From: Fictibacillus macauensis ZFHKF-1
Lineage (GTDB): Bacteria; Bacillota; Bacilli; Bacillales; Fictibacillaceae
NCBI RefSeq assembly: GCF_000269865.1
Contig: NZ_AKKV01000036.1
Location: 94,776-158,775 of the forward strand
Direction: 5' to 3'
Length of the DNA: 64,000 bases
Of the stretch, positions 53,476-61,947 are shown piece by piece (position 1 is the first letter of the stretch; each line of letters begins with the position of its first letter). The translations under genes were made by a program, and so were the position numbers. The notes beneath the pieces are model-generated. The model saw only the letters and a list, made by a program, of their open reading frames with translations, was not told the DNA's origin and did no database searches.

Positions 53476-54808
53476 GTTTTTTTATAACGATACGTTCCAC
53501 GGTTTGTTTAACCGACCATTCTTTAGGAGCAAAGTCAATCGCTATGGAATAATTCTAATCCTCATCCTTCTCTATCTCGGTTACTTTTACTTGAACATGG
53601 TTGAACTCAACGCTTTAAGCAATATCATTCAAGGCAGAAATAGCGCGAATCTTATGTTTGCAGCTAAAATGACACTAAGTAGTTATTTCAATGTCATCTT
53701 AATCTTAAGTGCACTTTTGTTTATATTAGTTAATTCAACCGTCAGCTTGAGTAAAAATTCCTTATTTTTTGCTAAAACTCTTCCGTTCTCCGAAAAGGAA
53801 GTCAGTGTTAGCCAAATGATTTTTAAGTTAAGTGTTGCTTTAGCCTTCTTTGAATTGTTAATTATCATTGTCATACCAACACTTAAACTTATACCGATGA
53901 ACATCTTCACTGCATGTCTTGTACTCATGACGCTTCACACACTGTTCATTTCTAGTTTTTTTATATTTGATTTGATATATACTCTTGTCTTGAAAGATAC
54001 TACTTTTACGAAAAGAATTTTGTTAACTTTTGCCCTCGATTTTTTGATCGTTGTACTCGTTATGGTTCATTTTTTAGTCACCCGCTTTAAGGTAGACGCC
54101 TGGACCAGTGTGCAAAAAGAATCTATTCTTGTAATGACATGCATCGTCTTCTTCGCTAGTCTTATGATTGGGACAATTGCGTATCTATTAAATTCCATGT
54201 TTTTCGCAAAAGACAATATATATGTACATTTGAATTACTTTAAAATTGTGCTACCGGCGTTTAGTATTGGACTGGCCACCACGATGCCTGCTATTATACG
54301 GAGTAAAAATTTCCTATATTTTTGGGCATTGTTAATCGTCATCTCCATTGGTTCATTCATTCAAAATGGACTGGACGGTACGCTCCAACTGTGGCTATTC
54401 TTATTACCCATCCTTGGCATCGTAGCGATTACCTATGGAGATGCTATGATTTCCGTTCGCAAGTTATTCAGCATCTACAAGATTAGTCCGTTGACAGAAC
54501 TTATTTCTTTGCTTGGGGTTTCCATCATTTTGATGTCTCCAGCCCTATATGTCGGAATCGCAGAGAAGCAAAGTCTTGACCCTTTTATGTACGGCATCAA
54601 TATCTTTTTTGTCGCGACGATTGCAGGATTTCTATTTCCCAAGTCGCAAAGTAACGTCAATGAGACAATCGCATCCGTTTTAACATTCGTCATTATGATC
54701 ATTTTATCTGCACTCATTAGCTTTGAAGGAGCATTGTACCCTTCGCTGATTATACTACTATGTGTTCTATATTTAATCTTAAGAAAAGAATATGAGGTGC
54801 CAAGATGA
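53432..54808 (+). CDS. ABC transporter permease
   Basis: 458 residues with about twelve hydrophobic segments and no ATPase motif. The start at 53432 lies inside the ATPase gene, about 10 bases after AGGAG, which is normal for coupled translation. Size and layout resemble two-domain ABC-2 exporter permeases such as those of bacteriocin-processing or immunity systems (SkfF-like), but I cannot assign a subfamily. Overlaps the next gene by 4 bases. Confidence 0.75.
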   Translation: MTNSLKFKNILCILKFFYNDTFHGLFNRPFFRSKVNRYGIILILILLYLGYFYLNMVELNALSNIIQGRNSANLMFAAKMTLSSYFNVILILSALLFILVNSTVSLSKNSLFFAKTLPFSEKEVSVSQMIFKLSVALAFFELLIIIVIPTLKLIPMNIFTACLVLMTLHTLFISSFFIFDLIYTLVLKDTTFTKRILLTFALDFLIVVLVMVHFLVTRFKVDAWTSVQKESILVMTCIVFFASLMIGTIAYLLNSMFFAKDNIYVHLNYFKIVLPAFSIGLATTMPAIIRSKNFLYFWALLIVISIGSFIQNGLDGTLQLWLFLLPILGIVAITYGDAMISVRKLFSIYKISPLTELISLLGVSIILMSPALYVGIAEKQSLDPFMYGINIFFVATIAGFLFPKSQSNVNETIASVLTFVIMIILSALISFEGALYPSLIILLCVLYLILRKEYEVPR

Positions 54809-55071
54809 AAATTACAAAGTACATCGGAATCGGAACAGTAATCTGGTCAATCGTGTTCTTAATCGATTACATTTATGAACTGTCTATAATCACTGAAACA
54901 AGTGAAGTCACGACTTTTACAGGATTACGTATTACAACTGTCATGACTAAGGAGGAATTGAACACCAACTTTTCACTTACATGGCAGGATTTGGTTATGT
55001 ATCTCGTTTTCTTGATTGTTTTCGTTTCAATTTCAGTACTCATTAACTCAAAAAAGCGTCAAAAAAGCTAA
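54805..55071 (+). CDS. Small membrane protein of the ABC exporter operon
   Basis: 88 residues with two helices (about 7-25 and 62-82) and an outer loop rich in Thr (EVTTFTGLRITTVMTKEE). It starts within the stop of the permease gene (ATGA), so it belongs to the same operon. Possibly an accessory subunit. No family recognised. Followed directly by the IS21 remnant. Confidence 0.65.
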   Translation: MKITKYIGIGTVIWSIVFLIDYIYELSIITETSEVTTFTGLRITTVMTKEELNTNFSLTWQDLVMYLVFLIVFVSISVLINSKKRQKS

Positions 55072-55109
55072 TGACAATTGAAACAGTTGTCATTCTTTTT
55101 AATTACGTC

Positions 55110-55925
55110 TTAATCGTTATCAGCATTGTTGTTATTCATGAAGCAATTCATTGGGCGTTCGCCTTGGTCTATTTTTACTTCATTATAAGGATTGGGTTTA
55201 ACCATCCTTTCTTTTCTCACCATATACTCATTTTCGGGAAGGAATAATAGTGTCGCAGTTTCTTGTTTCCAAAGTGTTTTAATTTCTATTTCTTTTTCAT
55301 AGTGCAGGCGCTCCTGGTCTACTATGGAAAATTCATCAAGTGTTTGTGTTAAGCCTTTTAGGCAGCTACTCACTGGGGGAACACTGAACAGGTTATAGCG
55401 TACATAGCTAACTTTTCCTTCAACATGCCCTTTTTCATTTCCCTTCGCTACATTACAGACCTGTGTCTGGAGTCCATAATGAAGTTGAAACCGAAGAAAT
55501 TCATCCGTCAAAGTAGCTTCTTCCGTTTTACTTCTCGGTGCTTTAACGGCTGTTGTCATATTATCAATCCAAATGGATCGAGGCACATCATCAGCTTTCC
55601 CAAAGGGTTTTTTTATACCCTCAAAGAGACACTCTTGATTTTCGGAAGGAAGTGGCTCATAAAAAGCAGTGTTACTGGCAGGAGAGGATAGGATTAATAA
55701 TCGGATGTCACATAACTCTCCAGTTTCTACAGCCTCCATAATCCCAAAATCCAACTGAGCTTCTCCTTCCGGGTGTGAGAGTCTTTCTGTTCCTTTGTCT
55801 GGTAATTCTTCACTACGAGATGCCCGCCATTCCGCAATGAAGTTGCAAACCGTCCGGTAAGAACTAGAGAAACCATATACACCTTGGGTTCCTTTAACCG
55901 TTCCACACGTAAAAAACAACGTAAC
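55110..55925 (-). pseudogene. IS21-family transposase (IstA) remnant
   Basis: About 270 codons of an IstA-type DDE transposase. The GEAQLDFGIMEAV block gives the first Asp, RSIWIDNMTTAV the second, and NEKGHVEGKVSYVRYNLF the Glu of the catalytic triad, in the usual IS21 order. The N-terminal helix-turn-helix part is missing and the frame breaks near 55925, where the other frame continues. IstB and terminal repeats were not found. It marks this AT-rich segment as a site of past insertion. Confidence 0.8.
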
Positions 55926-56006
55926 ATTAGGAAGCTTAAGATTTTCTAGTGTTTTAACATGGTTTGGAGTGGAGATTTTGAGTTTGAAAAGCCTTCAGAT
56001 AAAAAA

Positions 56007-56195
56007 TCAATTCTTTTTAAATAATAAGACGATGAACGTTATAACAAATACTTCTATGGCTGTATGAGTGTAACTAGTCGTTTCAATAATCGTTATTTTT
56101 CCAAACAAACTAAGGATTGACGTGAAAATAAACTCTAAAAATATAGTACCTAAAGCCGTTCCAAGACTTATTACAAATTTTTGAGATCCTTTCAT
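56007..56195 (-). CDS. Small two-helix membrane protein
   Basis: 62 residues with two hydrophobic helices (about 8-32 and 44-60) and a KKN end. AAAAGGGGTG precedes ATG 56195. No family recognised; holin-like size but nothing phage-related adjoins. Confidence 0.5.
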   Translation of the reverse strand: MKGSQKFVISLGTALGTIFLEFIFTSILSLFGKITIIETTSYTHTAIEVFVITFIVLLFKKN

Positions 56196-56460
56196 TTTTT
56201 ACACCCCTTTTTATCTTTCAATGCTGTTAACAGCTCATTGACTGAGTATGAAACGATTTATAAAAGCTGAGAGTTAAAGATCGTAGGATGACAACAGTTA
56301 GAATTATCATAATTAATTATGAAGTACCCTTGGCATCATTTCCCAAAAACAAAATTTGGTATTTTATTGTTAAAATAGGGCATGATCCCTATTTTTGTTT
56401 GTTTTATTCATTGGTAAAATTTTTAAGGTAGTGTAGAAACAGAAAAGGGGTAAGAACAGA

Positions 56461-57237
56461 ATGAAGTACTTCAACAAAAAAATAGCTACAGTCATCATGC
56501 TTGTTAGTAGTTTATTGTTTGGATCGGTCGCTACTGCTGCAGAGCCGAACACCGTATCCGTTCAAGTAAGTGGCGAGCAGATGCAAAAAGCAAAAAGTAA
56601 CAAAAAAGCACATCATAAGAAGAAGCACCACAAGAAGAAACATCACAAGAAGAAACATCATAAAAAGAAGCATCATAAAAAGAAGCATCATAAGAAGAAG
56701 CAACACACTAAGAAGCACCACAAGAAAAAACATCACAAGAAGAAACATCACAAAAAGAAACACCACAAGAAGAAGCATGCAAAACCCGTAATTCGTAAAA
56801 GTGGTGTGTTCTCCTTTTCTAAAAAGTTCAATAAAAAGAAGTTGATTCGTGAGATGCAATCAGAGGCAGCGTATTTGACGAGAATGTTCGGTCGTGCGCT
56901 TGCTAATGGAAATAAAAAACCATTTTATCGGTATGTGAATCGTCATATGAATGAGGTTGGTTTCCCTGATACTGCAAAATATAGTTATAAAAATTCTGTT
57001 AATTTAGATCGTGAGTATCGCTTAAAGGGCTTTAAACAAAAAGTGCGTGTTTTGAAAAAAGTAACAACGTCTCAAATGAAAGTGCATAAAGATACGCGGT
57101 TTAGAAAAGATTTTGTCGTACTTCGGTATGAGTTCCTTTCCAGAAAAGGTGGCAATTATAACTTGCATTATGTACAGTTTGATTTTACGTTACAATACAA
57201 TGGTCGATTTTTAATAACTGGTATGCATAACTTTTAA
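56461..57237 (+). CDS. Secreted protein with eleven His/Lys pentapeptide repeats
   Basis: 258 residues: signal peptide 1-27 (ATAA cleavage site), a short linker, then residues 51-106 consisting of eleven pentapeptides, ten HHKKK and one QHTKK, closed by a further His. A folded C-terminal domain of about 145 residues follows (MQSEAAYLTRMFGRAL, VVLRYEFLSRKGGNYN, YVQFDFTLQYNGRFLITGM). The repeat holds 22 His (21 in the eleven units plus the closing one) and over 30 Lys, so it should bind divalent metals such as Zn, Ni or Cu and polyanions such as teichoic acid or DNA. AAAAGGGG precedes ATG 56461. A terminator follows. Confidence 0.85.
   Translation: MKYFNKKIATVIMLVSSLLFGSVATAAEPNTVSVQVSGEQMQKAKSNKKAHHKKKHHKKKHHKKKHHKKKHHKKKHHKKKQHTKKHHKKKHHKKKHHKKKHHKKKHAKPVIRKSGVFSFSKKFNKKKLIREMQSEAAYLTRMFGRALANGNKKPFYRYVNRHMNEVGFPDTAKYSYKNSVNLDREYRLKGFKQKVRVLKKVTTSQMKVHKDTRFRKDFVVLRYEFLSRKGGNYNLHYVQFDFTLQYNGRFLITGMHNF
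56611..56778 (+). repeat. 15-bp tandem repeat encoding HHKKK units
   Basis: Eleven in-frame 15-base units of the type CAC-CAC/T-AAG-AAG-AAG with synonymous variation (CAT/CAC, AAA/AAG). The array lies entirely inside the coding sequence. Unit 7 is the divergent one (CAACACACTAAGAAG). Unit number could vary between strains by slippage. Confidence 0.92.
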
Positions 57238-57244
57238 ACGTAAT

Positions 57245-57284
57245 GAAAACAAGCCGATTCCACGAGGAGTCGGCTTGTTTTCTC
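57245..57284. terminator. Bidirectional terminator
   Basis: AAAACAAGCCGA (57246-57257) pairs with TCGGCTTGTTTT (57270-57281). It lies between the convergent repeat-protein and DUF2785 genes. Confidence 0.87.
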
Positions 57285-58117
57285 TATAATTGCTGCAAAC
57301 ACTCTTTGATGTCTTTTTGCAAAACTTTAAGAGTTGGGTAATTACTGCAGGCTACGTAGAAGCTTTTGAGAAAGTGTTTGCTGTTGCAATAGAGTCTGCG
57401 ATAAGCTTCCGGTGTACTGTTATTCTTTTGTTGTTGAAGCTGTTGCGGTGTCGCTTGGAGTAAGTCTTTTATCTCTTGTAGTGGTAAGCCGTTTGTTAGC
57501 ATGCTAAAGATCGGCGTGAGCAGGCGTTCGTCTTCATCGTCAACATAGATGGTGGCGGATGTGAGTGCTTTGTTCCAAACGGCGTTTAACACGGCGCTAT
57601 AAGAAGCTTGATTGCATTTCGGATTTTGAACGAGTTCATCTAGTGCATCTGCGCCGTGGGCGATGCTATGTGCCCATCCTTTTTGGTCAACATAGCCACG
57701 TACGTCTTGTTCCTTATTAAAATAGTAGAGAAGCTTTTTTTCTGTTTTTGCAATCAGACTGTCACTCAAATAGTCTGATTGACTGTCGCGATAGAGTAAT
57801 AGCGCGATGAGCAGTGTCGTAAAGGAACGAGTGAATACGGTATCGCTATTTTCATCGCCAAGGCCATGCATTAAAGATTGATCTAGGCAATGGTGAAGCA
57901 ACGCGACGCACGTATCAGGATCAATTCTGTCATGATACGCAAGAAGCTCTACAAAGCCTTGATAAATCAAATGATCGCGCAGTTCAGCATCAAGTGAACC
58001 GATATGAGCAACCATGGAAGGAAGCAGCTCTGCGACAGGTGCCTGCTGCCAATCCATCGTTTGTAGCCGTGCTTTTAAATCTAATTCATTTAAACTATTG
58101 ATGTGACTCGTTTCCAT
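57284..58117 (-). CDS. DUF2785 family protein
   Basis: 277 residues, all-helical, without signal or membrane segment. The GYVDQKGWAHSIAHGADALDELVQNP block near residue 145 and the N-terminal RDHLIYQGFVELL region are typical of DUF2785, a family of unknown function. ATG 58117 follows AAGGAGG; a GTG at 58126 overlaps that site. The gene overlaps the upstream aldolase-like gene by 23 bases, so they are co-transcribed. Confidence 0.8.
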   Translation of the reverse strand: METSHINSLNELDLKARLQTMDWQQAPVAELLPSMVAHIGSLDAELRDHLIYQGFVELLAYHDRIDPDTCVALLHHCLDQSLMHGLGDENSDTVFTRSFTTLLIALLLYRDSQSDYLSDSLIAKTEKKLLYYFNKEQDVRGYVDQKGWAHSIAHGADALDELVQNPKCNQASYSAVLNAVWNKALTSATIYVDDEDERLLTPIFSMLTNGLPLQEIKDLLQATPQQLQQQKNNSTPEAYRRLYCNSKHFLKSFYVACSNYPTLKVLQKDIKECLQQL

Positions 58118-59204
58118 GTAAAACACCTCCTTGTAAATGTTGTGTTAAGGAAGCAAAAGCGTGTGCTAATTTGTCTTGTGGCACGGTAGGATACAAGTCG
58201 CCGCTCGTTACTTCAAAAAAGCTCGTTGTATCGCTAACAGCATTTACGTGACCGGTTAATGCGATACCTGTTTCCTGCATAACAGCTATTAAAATCGTTT
58301 CTACTGTTTCTTTTGGCAAGTCAATGTGTACGTGAAACATATTGCAGACAGGAACGACAGGACGCGTCGACAGAAGTGGACACGCATTATAATTGCTTGC
58401 GAGTTGTTGCGCTTGTTCGTAGTATTGCTTCATACGCGGCAAGCGGAGAGTAAACGAATCTGACGCAGATACGATGTAAGGATATAAACTAATTAAATCT
58501 CCACCATATCGCCGTTTCCATACTTTTGCCGGTTTCATAAACTCCGCGTCTCCCGCTAACACAGCTCCGGCAACGCCACCCAATCCTTTATAAAATGAAA
58601 GATACACCGAATCAAACAGCTCACAAATTTTAGGCGCGCTAACATCATAATACGGAAGCACTTCAAATAAGCGAGCGCCGTCAAGATGAAGCTTGATGTT
58701 GTGTTCTTTGCAATACGAAGATAGCGCCCGTAATTCCGCTAACGACGGCAGTTCTCCGCCAAGATCACGCTGTGGAAGTTCAACAAGGATACACGCTACG
58801 CGTTCATGCAAATTTTTCACATCTTCTAATGTAAAAAGGCGATCTGAATCACCAAGCGTAAGGACGTTTATAGGATGAAGCGTATGTAATCCTTTTTCTT
58901 CATACATTTCTAAGTGCGATAGCGGGTGATAAGCAACCGTCGGACAGTGCTGCTCATCACACCACATGCGCAGGACGATTTGTTGTGCCATCGTTCCACT
59001 CGGAAAGAAAACAGCAGCTTCTTTCCCAACAAAGGCAGCCATTTGTTGTTGAAATTCTTCAATGATGGCACCGCTTCCATAATGGTCCGCAGGTGTGTCG
59101 GGATCCATGGAGGCAAGCGCCGTTTGAAGGGCTCCAACGGTTAGCGGACCATGACCATTCACCTTATAAGGAGCAGCTTTAAACGCTTGTTTAAAAGTAG
59201 ACAC
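58095..59204 (-). CDS. Threonine-aldolase-like PLP enzyme
   Basis: 369 residues from GTG 59204, placed after AGAGGAGG; the longer reading to 59291 has no ribosome site and runs into the sigma-factor promoter. Fold-type I PLP enzyme of the beta-eliminating lyase/threonine aldolase group: AAVFFPSGTMAQQI near residue 60, HLDGARLFE near 175, and PLP lysine in YLSFYKGLGGVAGAVL near 203. It may split L-threonine or allo-threonine to glycine and acetaldehyde. Divergence from classical LtaE leaves the substrate open. Confidence 0.8.
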   Translation of the reverse strand: MSTFKQAFKAAPYKVNGHGPLTVGALQTALASMDPDTPADHYGSGAIIEEFQQQMAAFVGKEAAVFFPSGTMAQQIVLRMWCDEQHCPTVAYHPLSHLEMYEEKGLHTLHPINVLTLGDSDRLFTLEDVKNLHERVACILVELPQRDLGGELPSLAELRALSSYCKEHNIKLHLDGARLFEVLPYYDVSAPKICELFDSVYLSFYKGLGGVAGAVLAGDAEFMKPAKVWKRRYGGDLISLYPYIVSASDSFTLRLPRMKQYYEQAQQLASNYNACPLLSTRPVVPVCNMFHVHIDLPKETVETILIAVMQETGIALTGHVNAVSDTTSFFEVTSGDLYPTVPQDKLAHAFASLTQHLQGGVLHGNESHQ

Positions 59205-59275
59205 AAAAATGACCTCCTCTTTCTTTTCTTTTATGATACAGTATTTTGATGGGAAAATCTTATAAATAAGGTTTG

Positions 59276-59303
59276 TGAAAACCAAAAGCATTTGACGCTC
59301 GTC
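59276..59303 (+). promoter_or_regulatory. ECF-sigma-type promoter, probable autoregulation
   Basis: TGAAAACC at 59276-59283 and CGTC at 59300-59303 are separated by exactly 16 bases. This is the classic extracytoplasmic-function promoter layout (TGAAAC, 16-17 bases, CGTC) of Bacillus SigM/W/X/V. It lies directly upstream of an ECF sigma gene. Confidence 0.72.
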
Positions 59304-59334
59304 TAATAGATAGAGAGAGAGGGAGGGTACGGCT

Positions 59335-59862
59335 TTGGAAAATGTTCTACAAAACGTAGCAACAGACGATCAAGAAGTTGTGATTCATGAACTGATGAAT
59401 CAATACGGTCAGCAAGTGCTACAGCTCGCGTTTACATATGTGAAAAATAAAGAAATAGCGGAAGATTTAACGCAAGATATTTTTGTGAAATGTTACAAGG
59501 CGTTATCAACGTATAACGGAACAGCTTCGTTAAAAACGTGGTTATGGAAAATTGCGATGAATCATTGCAAAGATTTTTTGAAAAGCTGGTACAACCGCAA
59601 TGTGTCGGTCACAGCTGAAGAAGAGCAGCGTGGTACCGCAAAAGAGCTCGTCGAACAGGCTGTGCTCAAAAATGAAACCGATGATGAACTTATTGCGGCG
59701 ATTATGCAACTGGATGTGCGCTATCGTGAGGTCATCTACCTTCATTATTACGAAGACTTGCCGTTGCGCGACATTTCTACGCTCACCGGCCACAATATTA
59801 ATACGATCAAAACACGACTTCGCAAAGCAAAAGCATTATTAAAAGCAGAACTGGAGGGTTAA
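59335..59862 (+). CDS. ECF-type RNA polymerase sigma factor
   Basis: 175 residues. Region 2 covers about 22-85 (LAFTYVKNKEIAEDLTQDIFVKCYKAL, with the DLTQD core-binding motif) and region 4 about 118-170 (REVIYLHYYEDLPLRDISTLTGHNINTIKTRLRKAKALL). TTG 59335 is used because GGGAGGG lies just before it and no ATG is near. The gene is the first of a three-gene operon with the PadR-like and SEDS genes, and no classical transmembrane anti-sigma gene is next to it. Confidence 0.92.
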   Translation: MENVLQNVATDDQEVVIHELMNQYGQQVLQLAFTYVKNKEIAEDLTQDIFVKCYKALSTYNGTASLKTWLWKIAMNHCKDFLKSWYNRNVSVTAEEEQRGTAKELVEQAVLKNETDDELIAAIMQLDVRYREVIYLHYYEDLPLRDISTLTGHNINTIKTRLRKAKALLKAELEG

Positions 59863-59865
59863 CAG

Positions 59866-60261
59866 ATGGAAGAGCGATTACGGCAATTACAGAAAAAAAT
59901 GAATCAATCCACGTTTGCTTCGCTATCCTTTACAAATCAACATCGCAAAAACATTATTGAAAAAATAAAGCACGAGCAAGAGCGTGAAGAAGACGTGTTA
60001 CTAGCGCTCATGCAGCTATTGCAAACGCGCCAAACGGGCTTTGAACTTGCACAAAATATGCGCCGGCGCGGCTTTTTGACTTACGAAAACAATGAAGGCG
60101 CACTGTATGTTGTTTTGCACCGCCTAGAGCGCGAAGGCTGCATTGTGGCGAATTGGACAGAAGATGGCGGCAAGTATTATGAGCTAGCGAAAAAAGGACG
60201 GAAAGCGCTGCGGAATGATGCAACGTTACAAGGTATTTTTCACGTGGTCATTGAAAGGTAG
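59866..60261 (+). CDS. PadR-like regulator coupled to the ECF sigma factor
   Basis: 131 residues. The N-terminal 40 residues (EERLRQLQKKMNQSTFASLSFTNQHR...) are helical and resemble the short sigma-binding helix found at the start of some anti-sigma factors. Residues 42-125 form a PadR-type winged helix (VLLALMQLLQTRQTGFELAQNMRRRG, EGALYVVLHRLEREG, GKYYELAKKGRKAL). It starts 4 bases after the sigma stop, with GGAGGG inside the sigma gene end. Inference: a cytosolic anti-sigma or co-regulator of the preceding sigma factor. Confidence 0.78.
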   Translation: MEERLRQLQKKMNQSTFASLSFTNQHRKNIIEKIKHEQEREEDVLLALMQLLQTRQTGFELAQNMRRRGFLTYENNEGALYVVLHRLEREGCIVANWTEDGGKYYELAKKGRKALRNDATLQGIFHVVIER

Positions 60262-60269
60262 GGAAGAAC

Positions 60270-61511
60270 ATGAAAACGAAAGAATCGTTTATAGCACGCG
60301 TCACAAGTCAAATAACTTCAAAAGAAGCAAAACAGCTCGTCACCTCAGAGCTGCAGAATCACTTAAAGCAAAGCGAACGGGCGTGGAGTGAACGAGGATA
60401 TTCAGCGACCGAAGCGGAAACGAAAGCGGTTGAAAGTATGGGAAGCGCTGAAGTACTCGGAATAGAAATGAACCGCATGCATCGCTTGAAGGTCGATTGG
60501 CTCATGATGGGTCTGCTTGTAGCCTTGCTTGGACTTAGTGTATTGTATGAATTTTTGCAAATGACAGCAGGAAGTCATGCCTTCCTTCGGCAAATTCTAT
60601 TTGTCTCATGTGCTGGAATGATTCTCGTTGGTATGATGCTTTTTGATTATCGAAAGTTAAAAAGGTGGGGTCTCGTACTGTATGGAGCGGTGAATGCGCT
60701 GCTTCTGTATAGTGTCTTTTTTCCAAGTCATTACGTTAATGGAAAACCTGTTGTTATGCTTGGATTTTTTCAAAGTGATAGCAGGGTGCTTGTTCCGCTT
60801 TTAATTTTAGCATGTGTTTGTTTGATTCAAGATCAACGCTATCAATTATGGCAACTCGTGATCCTTTTTGCCGGCTCGTTATTTCTTTTAGGTAAAAGTC
60901 ATGAAGTGATGGAGCTTCTCTATTTTAGTGGATCGATAGTTGCTAGTTTGTTATATAGTCGGTTTTCTACGGTAAAAGTGCTGATCCTTAGTGGCATAAG
61001 TGCGATTGTCGGCGGAAGTATGTTTTATGTGATCAGTAGTTCCTGTCTGAAAGCACGGTTACTTGATATGGTACAGTTTACACCGAGCTTTGAGTCATTA
61101 CAATTACAGCGACTGCTGGCTCATACATCGTGGTTCGGTGAAGCAACAGATTCGGTTGAGAACTATGAGCTTGTGAATCGTGACTTTGTGCTCGCGGCCA
61201 TTGCCAGTCATTTTGGCTGGGTATGTGTCCTCTTTGTCATCGCTTTATTCATCGCAATTGCCGTCCGTTTTCTGCGCTTATTACCGGTGTTACACGATTC
61301 TTTTGGCAAGCAATTGATGCTTGGAATTGCCATCTATTACAGCTTACCGATTGTATTACAATTCGGCATGACATTTGGTGTGCTACCAGTGGCATCCGTA
61401 GAACTGCCATTTGTCGGCAATGGTGTGCTGACTACGGCCATTTTACTCGGAATCGCGTTAAGCGTATACCGACGCAAAGATCGCCATCAAAAATTCGTAG
61501 AAAAGGTGTGA
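60270..61511 (+). CDS. HAAS-prefixed SEDS (FtsW/RodA-like) membrane protein
   Basis: 413 residues. Residues 1-72 form a cytosolic HAAS-type prefix (ITSKEAKQLVTSELQNHLKQ, GYSATEAETKAVESMG). About ten membrane helices follow with the SEDS layout, including NRDFVLAAIASHFGW with Asp305 at the place of the essential RodA/FtsW Asp, and the C-terminal VLPVASVELPFVGNGVLT matching the LPxTGxxLPFxSYGG region, with NG instead of YGG. SEDS proteins polymerise peptidoglycan glycan strands. HAAS domains normally pair with PadR proteins, which is just what precedes it. ATG 60270 follows GGTAGGGAAG. Confidence 0.8.
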   Translation: MKTKESFIARVTSQITSKEAKQLVTSELQNHLKQSERAWSERGYSATEAETKAVESMGSAEVLGIEMNRMHRLKVDWLMMGLLVALLGLSVLYEFLQMTAGSHAFLRQILFVSCAGMILVGMMLFDYRKLKRWGLVLYGAVNALLLYSVFFPSHYVNGKPVVMLGFFQSDSRVLVPLLILACVCLIQDQRYQLWQLVILFAGSLFLLGKSHEVMELLYFSGSIVASLLYSRFSTVKVLILSGISAIVGGSMFYVISSSCLKARLLDMVQFTPSFESLQLQRLLAHTSWFGEATDSVENYELVNRDFVLAAIASHFGWVCVLFVIALFIAIAVRFLRLLPVLHDSFGKQLMLGIAIYYSLPIVLQFGMTFGVLPVASVELPFVGNGVLTTAILLGIALSVYRRKDRHQKFVEKV

Positions 61512-61515
61512 TAAC

Positions 61516-61796
61516 ATGATTCTCCATCATGCTGTTGATTGTGGCAATGCGCCACGCAAACAAGTGTTACTAGATGTGACGATTGCCACGATGGAACGCT
61601 ACCGACTTTCAATGGGAGCGCGCCGGGCTTGCACCGATAGTAGGTGAGAAAGCACAATCAGCCTTTATGGACCGTTTTCCTTGAAGTACAGAGTGCAGAC
61701 ATTCTTACACATGGCACAATGATCTTTGAACAACAGCGGTTACCATTTTGTGAAGGGTATCGTTTTTCAAGTGCAGGCAAACAAGCCACCATTTAA
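61516..61796 (+). pseudogene. NTF2-like protein, frameshifted pseudogene
   Basis: ATG 61516 opens MILHHAVDCGNAPRKQVLL, the characteristic DCGNAPRK start of a Bacillus NTF2/SnoaL-like family. The frame then shifts near 61600 (TDFQWERAGLAPIVGEKAQ), stops at TGA 61684, and continues in another frame as SADILTHGTMIFEQQRLPFCEGYRF to 61796. At least two frameshifts and an internal loss are needed, so it is not functional. From 61797 to 61947 nothing else is seen. Confidence 0.7.
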
Positions 61797-61947
61797 GAAG
61801 TGGTTTAGTTGCCTGTTCTCAACTGATGCGACCTATGATAAACTCAAAATTTTCCAAATGATTAAGCGAGATAAATTACTTCATTGAGTAATTCCAAAAG
61901 GAAAAATCCTAAATCCTAATTAGTAAAGAATATAGGTGAAGTTAAGT

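Noticed and set aside
56611..56778. Regular short repeats that could be read as a CRISPR or satellite array
   Set aside because: The 15-base units are contiguous, in frame and encode HHKKK in a complete secreted protein; there are no spacers.
56512..56859. Long minus-strand ORF opposite the His/Lys repeat
   Set aside because: Its Leu/Met/Val run is only the antisense of the Lys/His codons; no ribosome site and the plus-strand gene explains the region.
58693..59144. Plus-strand ORFs opposite the threonine-aldolase-like gene
   Set aside because: Shadow frames of a well-supported PLP enzyme with intact motifs.
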